64,000 nt of DNA from Bolinopsis microptera (GCF_026151205.1 NC_087072.1:16507669-16571668); one strand, 5' to 3'. Shown: positions 1 to 10,350, counted from the stretch's first letter. Numbers and translations: made by a program. Notes: generated by a model not told the origin, from the sequence alone.

Positions 1-185
1 CCCCCGATTTAGCATGAACCCCAATTTACCCCGCCCCGATTTAGCATAAACCCCCGATTTACCACGCCCCGATTTAGCATAACCCCAATTTACCGCCCCC
101 GATTTAGTATAAACCCCGATTTACCGCGCCCCGATTTAGCATACACCCCGATTTAGCATAAACCCCGATTTAGCATATACCCCGA
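1..185. repeat. CCCCGATTTA-type tandem array
   Basis: About a dozen tandem units share the core CCCCGATTTA followed by either GCATAAA or CCGCG. Unit length varies from about 15 to 25 bp. The core matches the terminal inverted repeat at 271-326, so the array is probably the subterminal repeat of one transposon that continues off the left edge. Confidence 0.8.
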
Positions 186-270
186 TTTACCGCGGCCATC
201 TCCAAGCTCCCTTTCCCCAAATAAGGCTTAACACATATGATGTAAACAAACAAAACCCCGAATTATTGCG

Positions 271-332
271 AACCCCGATTTACCGCGGATGTTTGCTTTC
301 TTCAAACTCCGCAGTAAATCGGGGTTTTACTG
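271..332. mobile_element. Inverted-repeat end of a pogo/Tigger-like transposon
   Basis: The arms at 271-289 (AACCCCGATTTACCGCGGA) and 308-326 (its near reverse complement) form a 19-bp hairpin. The outer edge reads TACTGTA. A terminus reading CAGTAAAACCCCG from the outside, next to TA, resembles Tc1/mariner-pogo elements. No transposase ORF is visible. The family assignment is inference from the terminus only. Confidence 0.45.
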
Positions 333-439
333 TACATGATATCAAAGGAACACAAATACAATCATTAAATACATAAGTTTGGAAATTAGAAATATACTAG
401 AGTTTTGTTTGTTCAGTTATTCAGTAAGAGTAAATTTAC

Positions 440-937
440 CTTATAAAGCTTGTCAAGCTCTATTATTTTCTTGGGGAAAACATCCTTGAGAATTTCCTCC
501 ACCTGAAGAAATTAGTATTTAAAATAAAGGAATTCAATATTATGGAACTGAGTAATTCAACTAAACCAGAACAATGATGGACGGCTTGAGCCAATTTAAA
601 ATGTTGATATATTCTGTAAGAACATAAGAAACATAAAACAGCTCACTTCCTGGCAGAATTCATTCTTGTATTTATCAACCTGAGAGGATAAGATTATTTA
701 CGGAGTGTAGTTAAAATCTAAGCCGCGTTTCAGTTCAAATCTATCTTTTTTTGTTTACAATTTACATACAGTATAAATTATAATAGGTTATTTCCGTACA
801 CAATGCCCCAAATACATATTAGTTATAAAATAATAAAAAACCAAAACCAAAAGTTACAATGTTCAGGAATATAACTGATGGCTGAGTCTACTTACGATAG
901 CAGTATTCTCTTGGCTTGTTAGCGTCGTTCTGCTCAT
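440..937 (-). CDS. PSME3-like: PA28/REG proteasome activator subunit, first three coding exons (partial)
   Basis: Three minus-strand exons with correct splice sites all join in phase 0: 937-896 (ATG to GTAAGT donor, 14 codons), 679-647 (CTCAG acceptor, GTGAGC donor, 11 codons) and 502-440 (TTCAG acceptor, GTAAAT donor, 21 codons). The joined product starts MSRTTLTSQENTAIVDKYKN and contains FPKKIIELD in exon 3. This is the N-terminal helix signature of PA28 activators, heptameric rings that open the 20S proteasome gate; the gamma type (PSME3) is nuclear and is the ancestral animal form. The remaining exons lie beyond position 1. Family assignment is fairly firm. The gamma subtype is inference. 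These exons are each far shorter than a typical ORF cutoff. Confidence 0.72.
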
Positions 938-1370
938 CGAATACTTGTACTAAGTTTGTGTGATGAAATTAGTAAATGTTACCCTTTCTTAACTTACAGC
1001 TCCATTGTTATAGTACTCAGTTATATTTTGGGTACTACCAGTAATAAACAATATATCATAGAGAGTCTCAAAATAAATGTGGATATGCTGAATACAAACT
1101 TTAAAATATTTTACACGTAAAACAATAATATCAAGAGATGGGTAAGAGGCACAAAGTTATTTCTGTAAAAATTTAAATCAAGTGTAACAATCAGTTTACA
1201 AAATCCCTGCATGAATATATTAACAGCAGTAAGAATTGCCCAAAAAACGAAGTCATCTATTGATTAATTCTGGTAAAAACACAAACATAAAATGTTCAAA
1301 TCAAACTAAAATACACAAGTCCATCGAATTTCATTAGTGAATTGGGAACAAACTTAGATCCACTAAGATG

Positions 1371-1880
1371 TTATGAAAAAATGGACTGAGCTTCTGATTT
1401 AGCTTTTTCTAACTCCTGGATAAGAGAATCTAACTCTTCCTCGTTACACTCTACAATAACATCAGACTGGTTTTTTATACTGAATGATAAAGTCACCAGA
1501 GGTTCACTGAGGTTTGAGATAGAGTTACTTTCTAATACTAAATTAGCTTTCCAGTCAAAATTTAGCAGATCTTCCTGATTGGCTAGGAAATTATCTTTAA
1601 AACTGTCAATTATGTTATCAGATTCAGCCTTTAAAATCTGCAGAAGAGTTCCATCAATGTTGTCTCTTTTGTTTGTAACATAACTTTCTGTGTCCTTGAG
1701 GATTGCATCAAAACATATCATAATTAAGGCTGGGTCAACTTCCGGAAATGATTTGCAAAGATCTGTGAGTGATACTGTGGAAGCATCACTGATACGATAA
1801 ATACATTTCTTAATGAACTCCAACTTTTTATCTTCTCCAACATTTTCCAGTATCAACATAGGGTTATCGTCATCATTCAT
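1371..1880 (-). CDS. COMM domain-containing protein
   Basis: A single-exon ORF of 169 codons with ATG in a plausible context (CAAAGATGAATG) and a TAA stop. The C-terminal part, from about residue 109, reads DWKANLVLES followed by SNLSEPLVTLSFSIKN and EELDSLIQELEKA. This is the COMM domain: a conserved Trp and a Pro-Leu motif, then a Leu-rich final helix. The N-terminal 100 residues are helical, as in the HN domain of the family. COMMD proteins dimerise through this domain and form the Commander complex with CCDC22 and CCDC93 in endosomal recycling. Length fits full COMMD paralogs (about 160-220 aa). I cannot tell which of the ten paralogs it is. It lies upstream of the PA28 gene on the same strand, about 430 bp from that gene's ATG. 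Confidence 0.85.
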   Translation of the reverse strand: MNDDDNPMLILENVGEDKKLEFIKKCIYRISDASTVSLTDLCKSFPEVDPALIMICFDAILKDTESYVTNKRDNIDGTLLQILKAESDNIIDSFKDNFLANQEDLLNFDWKANLVLESNSISNLSEPLVTLSFSIKNQSDVIVECNEEELDSLIQELEKAKSEAQSIFS

Positions 1881-2160
1881 CTTTGAAACCTCAACAAAGA
1901 CTACATTATTTTATTCATTCATACTTCCTGAAATGAACATATCAGATGCCTGAATTTATGAAACAATTAAGAATCGAGAATATGTAGTTAAATTTGATTT
2001 ACATTTCAATTCATATCAGATCAGTTATAAATAACAAGAAAATTAAATGCTATGTCTAATTTATTAAATTTTAATTTTAACTTAAATTATTTGTTAAAGG
2101 CAACTTATAGATCATGATTGATTATAGTGACTGTGAGAAGCTTTAAATACCCTAATTAAG
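1881..2160. other. AT-rich intergenic DNA, COMMD upstream region
   Basis: No ORF or repeat is recognised. It should contain the promoter and 5' UTR of the minus-strand COMM-domain gene. I cannot place a TATA box or initiator with confidence. Confidence 0.5.
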
Positions 2161-2199
2161 CTAAATGTACGATTCGAAAGTCGTTTATATGTCAGGCCG

Positions 2200-5100
2200 A
2201 AATTTTAATTGTTTGCATAAATGTTTGCATTGTTTGCATAAATGAAACTCATTTGTGTTTGCATAAATGAAACTCATTTTAACAATGAAATTATTGATGC
2301 TGAAATTAGCATACCTGGTTTCAAAATATTTAGAAAAGATAGAGATTTTACAGTTAATGAAGAAGTAGGAGAAAGTTCTGTTAGTAGTGGTGGAGGCTGT
2401 ATTATTTATATTAAAGACTCTTTGAACCCAGTTGTCATAGATTGGTTTAGGGTCACTGATTCGATTGCTGTTGAATTCGATAGCAACATTGGTAGGGTAA
2501 ATATTGCATGTATTTATAGATCAATGTCTCTTTCTAAAGCGCAGAACAATGCGATGACCAAAATGATTGCAAAACTAGCTGTTTTTAATGTTGAATCAAT
2601 CCTAGTTGGAGATTTAAATTTACCAAATGTATCTTGGCTTAGTGGAACTGTTAATGCTCCTTTAGGAACAAGTAATAAGGGTTTAATTATAGAAAAGAAT
2701 TTTATGGAATGTGTACAAGACAATGGCTTGGTTTGGTATATCACAGATGAAGTTACCAGACGTAGAGTTGTCAGCGGTAAACTTCAAGAGAGTACACTAG
2801 ATCAGGTTCTCTCTACCAACGAAGCTATTGTCAATGAAGTAATGATTGTCTCCCCCTTGGGGAAGAGCGATCATGTTTGTTTTAATGTAGAATTAAATCT
2901 AAGTCTTAGTAACAGTAAGCAAGATGATGAGGCTGCAAAGGAGCCTAGAAAGTTATGGGGAAAAGTCTCTGGCAAAGAATTGTTACACAGATCAGCTGAA
3001 ATTGACTGGTCTTTTAGTGAGGGTACTTTAACTTCTGAAGATATGTGGAGTGAGTTACACTCAAAGCTTAACTTAGTATCTGATATAGTTCCGACGGAAA
3101 AGAACTTTAAATGTGAGCCTTGGGCAAATTCATCCTTAAAAAGATGCAGGAAAAAGACAGATAAATGTTGGTATATTTTTGATAATAATCCTTCTTCTGA
3201 AAATCTTAATGTTGCACTGAACCAACAAGGACAGTTTGATAGTAAGTCATTTAAGTGTAAAGTTAATTATGAAAGAAAAATTACACAGTGTATGAAATAT
3301 AATACAAAGCCATTTTATGCATATTTAAGAGGGAAAAGAGTGTTAAAAAGTTGTGTATCATCCCTGGAAAAACCGGACGGATCTTTGACCAAAAGTAATT
3401 TTGAAACTGCCGAAGTATTGGCTGATGCTTTTGCTTCAGTTTTTGTCAAAGAACCAGATGGACCTTTGAACAGAGAATGTTATTTTATTGCGGATGAGTT
3501 ACACATTGAAAATATTGAGATAACAATGGATGATGTTGGCAGAGAACTGAAAAGAATTAATATTAGTAAAAGTAAAGGGCCAGATGGCATTCATCCTAAA
3601 TTATTAAAAGAACTTGAACATAATTCAAGTTTTGTTTCTGCTGTGACTAAATTATTTCAAACATGTGCTTCAAGTGGGAAAATTCCAGAACAGTGGAAGA
3701 CAGCAAATGTTACATCTCTTTATAAAAAGGGTAGTCGGAAAGATGCCCTAAATTACAGGCCAGTGTCACTTACATGCATTTTATGTAAATTATATGAAAA
3801 ATTAGTAAGGAGGCATATTATGAGTTGTGTTAGTAAGAAGATAAATCCAAACCAGCATGGATTTGTAGAAGATAAATCGTGTTTATCTAATCTATTAGAG
3901 AGTGTAGAATGTATCATCGAACTATTAGAAGATGGTGCACCCGTAGATGTGTTTTACTTAGATTTTTGTAAAGCATTTGATAGTGTTCCACATCATAGAC
4001 TATAACTACTTACAAAAATGAGAAATTTGGGTATAAGTGGTAACACTTTAGATATTGTGAAAGACTTTTTATCTGGAAGAAGATTTAAGACATTTGTTGG
4101 TGGAGCATATTCCTACCTTCGTGATGTTTTATCAGGCGTCCCACAAGGGTCTGTTTTAGGCCCTTTATTGTTTGTAATTTTTATCAATGACTTGCCTGAT
4201 TGTATTAATGGTATATCAAAACTGTTTGCAGATGATCTTAAAGTTATTATGGATGCCAATGACACTGAAAGCACTTTCAATATGTTAGAAAGCTTGCAAA
4301 ACTGGCAAAATGTGTGGCTGTTAAAGTTTAATCCTAGCAAATGCAAAATAATGCATGTTCCATTTAATGAAAATCCCCTTCAAGAATATGTATTTAGTGG
4401 TGTTACACTTGAATGTATTGAAGCAGAGAAAGATCTTGGAGTTTTAACTTCTTCAGATTTGAAATGGTCGAAACATATTAAAAGTTGTATTAGTAAAGCA
4501 AACAGTATGATTGCATGGGTTACAAGGAATCTCATTATAAGAGAAATTAATGTTATGAGAAATGTTTATAAAACTATAATAAGACCCCACTTGGAGTATT
4601 GTGCTCAGTTGTGGTCTCCACCTGCCTGCCATGGGAATTGGGCTACTATCATTGAACTGGAAAATGTCCAGAGAAGGTTCACACGCCTTATTGATGATAT
4701 TGGAACACTTCCTTACAGTGAAAGGTTGGATGCCTTACAGATTACAACACTCGCAGAGAGACGGGTTAGAGGAGATTTGATTGAAGCCTACAAAATTGTA
4801 AATGGATTGGTTGAGTATGGAAAAGATATTTTCAATTTAAGTAGATCGAGAGATAAAATTGTTAGCACTAAATCTAACAATATTGATAGAAATATTAAAA
4901 CCTTGTCTAATAATTTTTTATCAGAGCGTGTTATCAGCTTTTGGAATAAATTGCCATCTTTTGTTAGAAATTCAGTGTCTGTTATTGATTTTAAAATTAA
5001 TCTAGAAGAATTTAAAAAGATTAATAATTTAGTAGACACAGGAAACTTTTGGGAAGTGTCAAATATAGTTTTAGCAAAAATAGAGGGTGTAAATTATATC

Positions 5101-5405
5101 GAAAAGAAGAAGCAACAAGTCCAATATTTATATAAAAATCCGTGTGTTGCCAAGAGAAAGGGAATAAATATCTCATGAATTTGTTTTTATTTATTTATTT
5201 TTTAAATTAACGGTTTTTAACTTTTTAAACTTTTTTATATGTAAATAAATTATGACAATTATGTTAGTTATAGAATTTGTTTGTTTTTTAATGACGAAGG
5301 CTGTGAAATGTTCACAGTTCTGATAATGAGGAAATCAGAAAGAATGTTTAAAACTAGTGATGATGTTTATGTCATTATTCTTAATCTAATCTAATCTAAT
5401 CTAAT
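2200..5405 (+). mobile_element. 5'-truncated non-LTR retrotransposon with (TCTAA)n tail
   Basis: After the ORF stop at 5178 there is an AT-rich 3' UTR ending in a run of TCTAA units at about 5382-5404. A short microsatellite tail is typical of CR1/L2-like LINEs. The 5' junction (about 2210-2280) has short duplications around TTTGCATAAATG. I found no convincing TSD. Confidence 0.8.
2242..5178 (+). pseudogene. CR1/L2-type LINE ORF2 (endonuclease plus reverse transcriptase) with one internal stop
   Basis: Two ORFs (2242-4005 and 4018-5178) are in the same frame and separated only by a TAA at 4003-4005. The first opens inside an APE-type endonuclease: ICINETHFN (E catalytic), GDLNLPNVSW (D, N) and SDHVCFNVEL (SDH box), then RT fingers and palm motif A (VFYLDFCKAFDSVPHHRL). 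The second carries motif B (SGVPQGSVLGPLLF), the catalytic FADD box (Phe replacing the usual Tyr) and the C-terminal thumb region. The endonuclease lacks its first strands, so the copy is 5'-truncated. The single stop and otherwise open frame indicate recent decay. The clade (CR1/L2/Jockey group) is judged by eye. The host would mobilise it by target-primed reverse transcription. Confidence 0.9.
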
Positions 5406-6246
5406 TGTACAATCTGTTGTTATCAAACCTTAGCCTTGTCAATCTTGGGTTAGCTTCGATCTAGCTTGCTTAGGCCACGATAACGAGTATCTCCACCGCT
5501 ATCAGTTCCATAGGTAGTAAATGCGACTACAAATTATTGACTCTTGCTACCAACTCACTCCAACAGAGAATTTCTGTTAGGCCCAGTGTAACAAGGGGTA
5601 GGAAACGTACGAAGAAATCTATCAAGCACTGCCTTGACCTGGTTCATGGTCGAGATTGTCTTGATATCAGGTGGAACAAATTGCACAGTGCAGAGGTTAT
5701 AGATGAAAATGAATGGAATCTCATCGTGTTAATACTACTGTACCTGGAGCTGCCAAGAGGTCGAAGATATGTAACCTTCACCTAACAGAATACAGAACTC
5801 TCTCATATCTCACTTATTTGTCACCGCTAGTCAGCTTTGCTCGATTGAAATTGAACGAGGAGTCCTTTCCATTCACTTTGAAGGCACCACAAGAAAAACT
5901 CCTTTTCTGACGGAGCAATAAAACAGGAACATGTCTAAGTGACCTAACGTACCATCAGCGGCTTTATTACTCGATAATTAAAATTGGTTAGCGAATGTCA
6001 TGGTAGCGCTCGATTCAATACGTTTTTCAACATGCGCGACACTTAAAACTAAAAATTTAAGAACATATTTTATTTTGTGTATATTTAGTGAAAAAAGTTT
6101 TAATAAAATAACTATTATAAATATTGTTTTTATTTAAGATTAAATGATTATATGAAAATTATAAACTTCTGTGTCATGCGTGTTTGGTGTTGAAACTTCA
6201 TTTTTTGTTTTTACAATTTAAAAATTGTTTATTATTATGAAACCAC
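5406..6246. other. Intergenic, no supported feature
   Basis: Short ORFs (5537-5785, 5713-5910) overlap in different frames and show no recognisable motif. Nothing else is identified before the transposon cluster that begins at 6247. Confidence 0.4.
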
Positions 6247-6359
6247 ATACAACTTTGTATCACATAGTGACCCCCATTGTCGTTTCACTATAATATACTA
6301 TATAGCTTGATCTCGACTCTGTAGAGTTTCTACGATACAGGGGAAGCCGCGCACTCATA

Positions 6360-8085
6360 TAGTAGAGGCTCTTACGGGCATTGTCTGCTCGATACGTTAG
6401 GGACCCCAGATACACCTTACTAGACGTATTTTTGACCGTAGAATCGATTGAAAGTGGTTTCAAGATGATTGGACTGATTGTTCTGGGGTAAAATCGCAAA
6501 AAAACCGATTTTTGGGCCAAAAATAGGCCAAAAAACCATGTTTTTTGATATTTTGAGCAAGTTAATTTTGTTGGCATGTCGGCAAAACTTGCATAAAGAT
6601 AGCTAAAAGACAGCCGCACAAGATTGTATAAAAATAAAACAAATCCCTCTATTTGTTCTGAGTAGTAGAGGCTCTTACGGGCAAAAAGACGTGTTTTCTG
6701 CTACGAGTTTAGAGACCTAACCGCTAATTGGACACAATAGTATGATGTCTAAGGATCGATAATATGTTAAGAAGTATAAATTTGGCCTTATTAGTCACGT
6801 GCTATACCAATGCGCGTTTTAAACTTTGACAGTCTATTACTCTAAGGCAAATAAAGTAATTATATCCATATTTTGTCAGCAATAAGATCACATTATTTTC
6901 TATTTAGTGTGAAAATATGAGCTAGAACGGACATAATCTCGCTGAGTTATAGCTGTTTGAAATTTATGATGAACGCGCGGGTGCCAATTGATAACAACTA
7001 AATGCTTTTGCGCGTAGTGCGCGTCGAAAATTTGGCAAAAACGCTTGCGGAGTGACAATATTCAAACTTCGATTAAGTATATGAAGTGGGTACTTCTCGG
7101 AAAGGAAAAATTTAGGCAAACACGATGTGACTATTTTTGGGTTGATTTAATACAACTGCAAAAAATTATTCAAACTTAAAGCAAAAAAGTCAAAATTTTT
7201 ACCACTTTTTTGGATTTTTACCTCAGAACAAATAGAGGGATTTGTTTTATTTTTATACAATCTTGTGCGGCTGTCTTTTAGCTATCTTTATGCAAGTTTT
7301 GCCGACATGCCAACAAAATTAACTTGCTCAAAATATCAAAAAACATGGTTTTTTGGCCTATTTTTGGCCCAAAAATCGGTTTTTTGCGATTTTACCCCAG
7401 AACAATCAGTCCAATCATCTTGAAACCACTTTCAATCGATTCTACGGTCAAAAATACGTCTAGTAAGGTGTATCTGGGGTCCCTAACGTATCGAGCAGAC
7501 AATGCCCGTAAGAGCCTCTACTAGAGGTAAAAATCCAAAAAAGTGGTAAAAATTTTGACTTTTTTGCTTTAAGTTTGAATAATTTTTTGCAGTTGTATTA
7601 AATCAACCCAAAAATAGTCACATCGTGTTTGCCTAAATTTTTCCTTTCCGAGAAGTACCCACTTCATATACTTAATCGAAGTTTGAATATTGTCACTCCG
7701 CAAGCGTTTTTGCCAAATTTTCGACGCGCACTACGCGCAAAAGCATTTAGTTGTTATCAATTGGCACCCGCGCGTTCATCATAAATTTCAAACAGCTATA
7801 ACTCAGCGAGATTATGTCCGTTCTAGCTCATATTTTCACACTAAATAGAAAATAATGTGATCTTATTGCTGACAAAATATGGATATAATTACTTTATTTG
7901 CCTTAGAGTAATAGACTGTCAAAGTTTAAAACGCGCATTGGTATAGCACGTGACTAATAAGGCCAAATTTATACTTCTTAACATATTATCGATCCTTAGA
8001 CATCATACTATTGTGTCCAATTAGCGGTTAGGTCTCTAAACTCGTAGCAGAAAACACGTCTTTTTGCCCGTAAGAGCCTCTACTA
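6360..8085. mobile_element. Outer copy of an 862-bp MITE, split by an inverted copy of itself
   Basis: The outer copy occupies 6360-6662 and 7527-8085 (862 bp in total) and is flanked by the 3-bp TSD ATA (6357-6359 and 8086-8088). Its 21-bp TIR starts TAGTAGAGGCTCTTACGGGC. It is interrupted by the inner copy at 6663-7523. By eye the two copies show no mismatch, so both insertions are young. It contains no coding capacity; the short ORFs inside are repeat translations. Confidence 0.88.
6663..7523. mobile_element. Inner copy of the same MITE, inverted, with GAG TSD
   Basis: 861 bp, with both ends carrying the TIR TAGTAGAGGCTCTTACGGGC, flanked by the 3-bp TSD GAG at 6660-6662 and 7524-7526. Removing it and one GAG restores the uninterrupted outer copy. 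Its orientation is opposite to the outer copy, so the locus reads as four blocks A, B, A-reverse, B-reverse. A 3-bp TSD that is not TWA argues against PIF/Harbinger. The superfamily is unassigned. Confidence 0.88.
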
Positions 8086-8205
8086 ATAGTCATACATTGT
8101 ATGACCAGCCGCGCACGAGTGCGCGGCTCCCCTGTATCGTAGAAACTCTACAGTGAAACGACCGTGGGGGTCACGATGTGATACAAGTGGGGGTCACGAC
8201 GTGAT

Positions 8206-8460
8206 CACAGGGGGGCTGAAACCAGGATTTCGATCAAATGCTGCCATTTGTAGTCAAACGTCGCCAACAGTTGCTCTCGTCCAATAAAATCGCTGCATTT
8301 TGCAAGTCAGTATGCATAATTGAATTACATATATTCATATGCGGACTGCGGAGCTTGCCTTGCAAAATGCAGCGATTTCATTGGACGAGAGCAACTTTTG
8401 GCGACGTTTGACTACACATGGCAGCGTTTGATTGAAAACCTGGTTTCAGCTCCCCCTGTG
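8206..8460. mobile_element. 255-bp MITE with about 100-bp inverted repeats and TGAT TSD
   Basis: The ends read CACAGGGGGGCTGAAACC and its near-perfect complement. The inverted arms extend for roughly 100 bp each and are separated by an AT-rich centre. It is flanked by TGAT at 8202-8205 and 8461-8464. It interrupts a GTGATACAA terminus of the surrounding composite element, so it inserted after that element. Confidence 0.82.
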
Positions 8461-8751
8461 TGATACAAGTGGGTCAAATCATACAACGTATGACAATTGA
8501 CAAATACAACTTGAGCCGCACATTTTACAAAATAGTTGTTAATTATTGAATAAACAATAAATAATAATCCGTTTATTATTAATTTTATAAATTAACCATT
8601 TTCGCAACTAAAAAAATGATGAATATTTAAATAAAATTTAAATGTGCAGCTAATTGTTAATTGTTGCTATAATAAAAACAAATCGAATCAAATAATATTT
8701 AATTCTAAATTTACAGTATATGTTTAATTTTGTATGTTGTAGCACGATCAT

Positions 8752-8838
8752 TAACGGGTGATATTTGTTCCATGTCCATATATTGGACCGTCGACGAGTC
8801 CAACTCGGCGCGCGTCCTGGTAGGTTTTAAACCTACAA
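8752..8838. mobile_element. H-type hairpin repeat (copy 1 of 4)
   Basis: It shares with copies at 9292, 23756 and 24493 the start TAACGGGTGATA, a central GTCGACGAGTCCAACTCGG hairpin, a GC-rich GCGCGCG block and the 3' palindrome GTAGGTTTTAAACCTAC ending in ACAA. This copy lacks the ACTCGTAAAATA segment. No TSD is seen. Confidence 0.75.
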
Positions 8839-8862
8839 TGTACAACACAATCAGCAATGTTG

Positions 8863-8980
8863 TTGTCATACGTTGTATGACCCGCCGCGCACGAAGTGCG
8901 CGGCTCCCCCTGTAGCGTCGAAGACGCTACAGGGGGCGCCACTATAGTGAAGCGGCAGTGGGGGTCACCGCGTGATACAA
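8863..8980. mobile_element. 118-bp multi-hairpin TTGT element with exact 8-bp TSD
   Basis: The termini are TTGTCATACG and CGTGATACAA (reverse complement TTGTATCACG). It is flanked by CAATGTTG at 8855-8862 and 8981-8988. Inside are two perfect triloop hairpins: GCCGCGCAC-GAA-GTGCGCGGC, and a 14-bp stem from CCCCCTGTAGCGTC closed by GAA. TGACCC and GGGTCA further out could close them into a three-way junction. It is the same family as the outer parts of 6255-8503. Confidence 0.85.
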
Positions 8981-8988
8981 CAATGTTG

Positions 8989-9290
8989 TACTTAATGAGG
9001 CCGCGCCGCGTATCAAATAATGTTTATCGCAACCACAAATGAAAAAAGTGCAAATTACATGTCTACTTGCAACTTGGAGGACACACGCAAATTATCATTT
9101 TTACTTCGCATCGACGATATCGTTGCTTAGTTAATTCGCAGAGCAACGATCTGGATCGAAGGGTTGACATCGTCTATCAATATGTCTACTGAAAGTTTCA
9201 GTGGGCACGTTTTGGTTTCCTGCGATTGCACATTTCCCGCAGCCTTTTTGTTGTCTCCTTCTGAGCTATGTGTCTGGTGCTCTCTAGGAT
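8989..9290. other. Intergenic between mobile elements
   Basis: Mixed-composition DNA with no supported gene and no match to the repeat families described here. Confidence 0.4.
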
Positions 9291-9291
9291 T

Positions 9292-9372
9292 TAACGAGTG
9301 ATACTCGTAAAATATAAAACTAAAATATTTGTTCCAACTCGGCGCGCGTCTTGGTAGGTTTTAAACCTACAA
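9292..9372. mobile_element. H-type hairpin repeat (copy 2)
   Basis: It starts TAACGAGTGATACTCGT, whose ACGAGT-GAT-ACTCGT hairpin is perfect here, and ends AAACCTACAA. The central GGACCGTCGACGAG stem is deleted. Flanks CTAGGAT and CTAGAAT form an imperfect TSD. Confidence 0.7.
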
Positions 9373-9785
9373 ACTAGAATGAATTTTATTACATTAGGTA
9401 GGCAACTGGATGAAAAATTGCGAAACCGGTGTCCTTTGGGGAATTGCTTTTTTGGACTAGTGAAAATTAAATCAAGTGATGCAATTGGCTTGACGGATGT
9501 TACTCGTCTAAATTTCTTCGAAGTAGCGCGCGCCGCTTTCTTCTCGAAATGGCAAGTGCTACGAAGTAGCGCGCGCCGGGTCAGACCATTAACAATGGTC
9601 AACAATTGGCATGAGAGCACAATACACAATACACAAGTAACAGAAATTGTCCACTGCTACTGAAATATCATCAATCAAGTATATATTATACACATGTACT
9701 CCATCATAGGAGCAGGGACGAGGTTGTAAAAGACTTCTGATAAAGGGGTCTCATATTTCTTCTCCATTTTCTTGCCTTTGTAACC
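9373..9785. other. Intergenic, short GCGCGCC duplications
   Basis: CGAAGTAGCGCGCGCC occurs twice about 43 bp apart (near 9519 and 9562). A 94-codon ORF at 9379-9663 has no recognisable motif and runs through this low-complexity DNA, so I do not call it a gene. Confidence 0.4.
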
Positions 9786-10350
9786 TCATAAGGTGATGAG
9801 CATTGTCCTTTCACCTAACCATGTGCTTTCCACCACTGCAGGCATGCTTGTTTCACAAGCCGGGTCGGCGGTTTGCGCTACTGCAAGCGCAAGGGCTCTG
9901 TTTAGAGCAACATTGTTCTTAACATTGCGGATCTTATTTTTGTCCTCACATGCCTCACCACGTCGCAATATCTGTCTTTCTTTTTCCTGGCTATTAGGTC
10001 CGCTAATCTGTTTACAAACTGCTTACACTCTTTGGACATGCCTCCAGATGTGAGAAATACAGCCAGGGTGAAGACTGAAGGTGGCCCTCTTCACATTCAA
10101 CACTCTCTCTAAGTACCCATCCTTCTTCTCCTTCTCGTTCTCTTCGTATATTTCTCTTCTGGGGAATTGCTTGCCTGGCAATCTGAAAATATGTTTTTCT
10201 ATATTGGTTGTCAAGTTGAAGCTGTATGGGATTCCTGGATCTCTTCCTGTTGTCTCGTGGCAGGGTGGTGTTAGTGTCTATAAACTCCAGCTGGTGGTCA
10301 TGGCCGCTATCTTTAAGTGTTGTTCCGTAGACCCCTTTCGTTTTGTCCAA
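9786..10350 (-). pseudogene. Decayed transposon-associated protein (retroelement C-terminal type)
   Basis: Read on the minus strand in alternating frames, the fragments NRKRSRNPIQLQLDNQYRKT, RATFSLHPG and RGEACEDKNKIRNVKNNVAL occur in the order expected for the conserved C-terminal region of proteins carried by some cnidarian and chordate retroelements. At least two frameshifts are needed. Recognition is from memory of the family pattern and is uncertain. There is no intact ORF. Confidence 0.4.

Larger units (their letters stand above)
6255..8503. mobile_element. Composite TTGTATCAC-ended element with nested insertions and exact 8-bp TSD
   Basis: The element begins TTGTATCAC at 6255 and ends in TTGACAA at 8503. 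It is flanked on both sides by ATACAACT (6247-6254 and 8504-8511), an exact 8-bp TSD. The core is foldback DNA: about 37 bp starting CTGTAGAGTTTCTACGATAC on the left is repeated inverted near 8113-8152, so that part would form a long hairpin once the nested DNA is removed. It carries the nested pair at 6360-8085 and the MITE at 8206-8460. No transposase is present, so it is non-autonomous. An 8-bp TSD fits hAT-type transposition, but the termini are not the usual CAGNG. Confidence 0.8.

Noticed and set aside
1-330. Regular unit repeats at the left edge as a CRISPR array
   Set aside because: There are no unique spacers of constant length, the genome is eukaryotic, and the core matches a transposon TIR.
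5537-5910. Two overlapping plus-strand ORFs after the first LINE as a small gene
   Set aside because: No motif, no splice partners, and different frames.
6260-7524. ORFs 6260-6619 (minus) and 7324-7524 (plus) with identical peptides, as if a duplicated gene
   Set aside because: They are the two inverted copies of the same MITE. No motif and no start context.
8752-8838. H-type repeat as a tRNA or tRNA-derived SINE
   Set aside because: No A box and no GGTTCGAANCC B box in proper spacing, and no A-rich tail.
8751-9629. Several minus-strand ORFs share the peptide CRFKTYQDARRVG (8751-8942, 9291-9629, 23594-23869), suggesting a conserved protein family
   Set aside because: The shared peptide is simply the translation of the H-type hairpin repeat. 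Boundaries and TSDs follow the repeat, not the reading frame.
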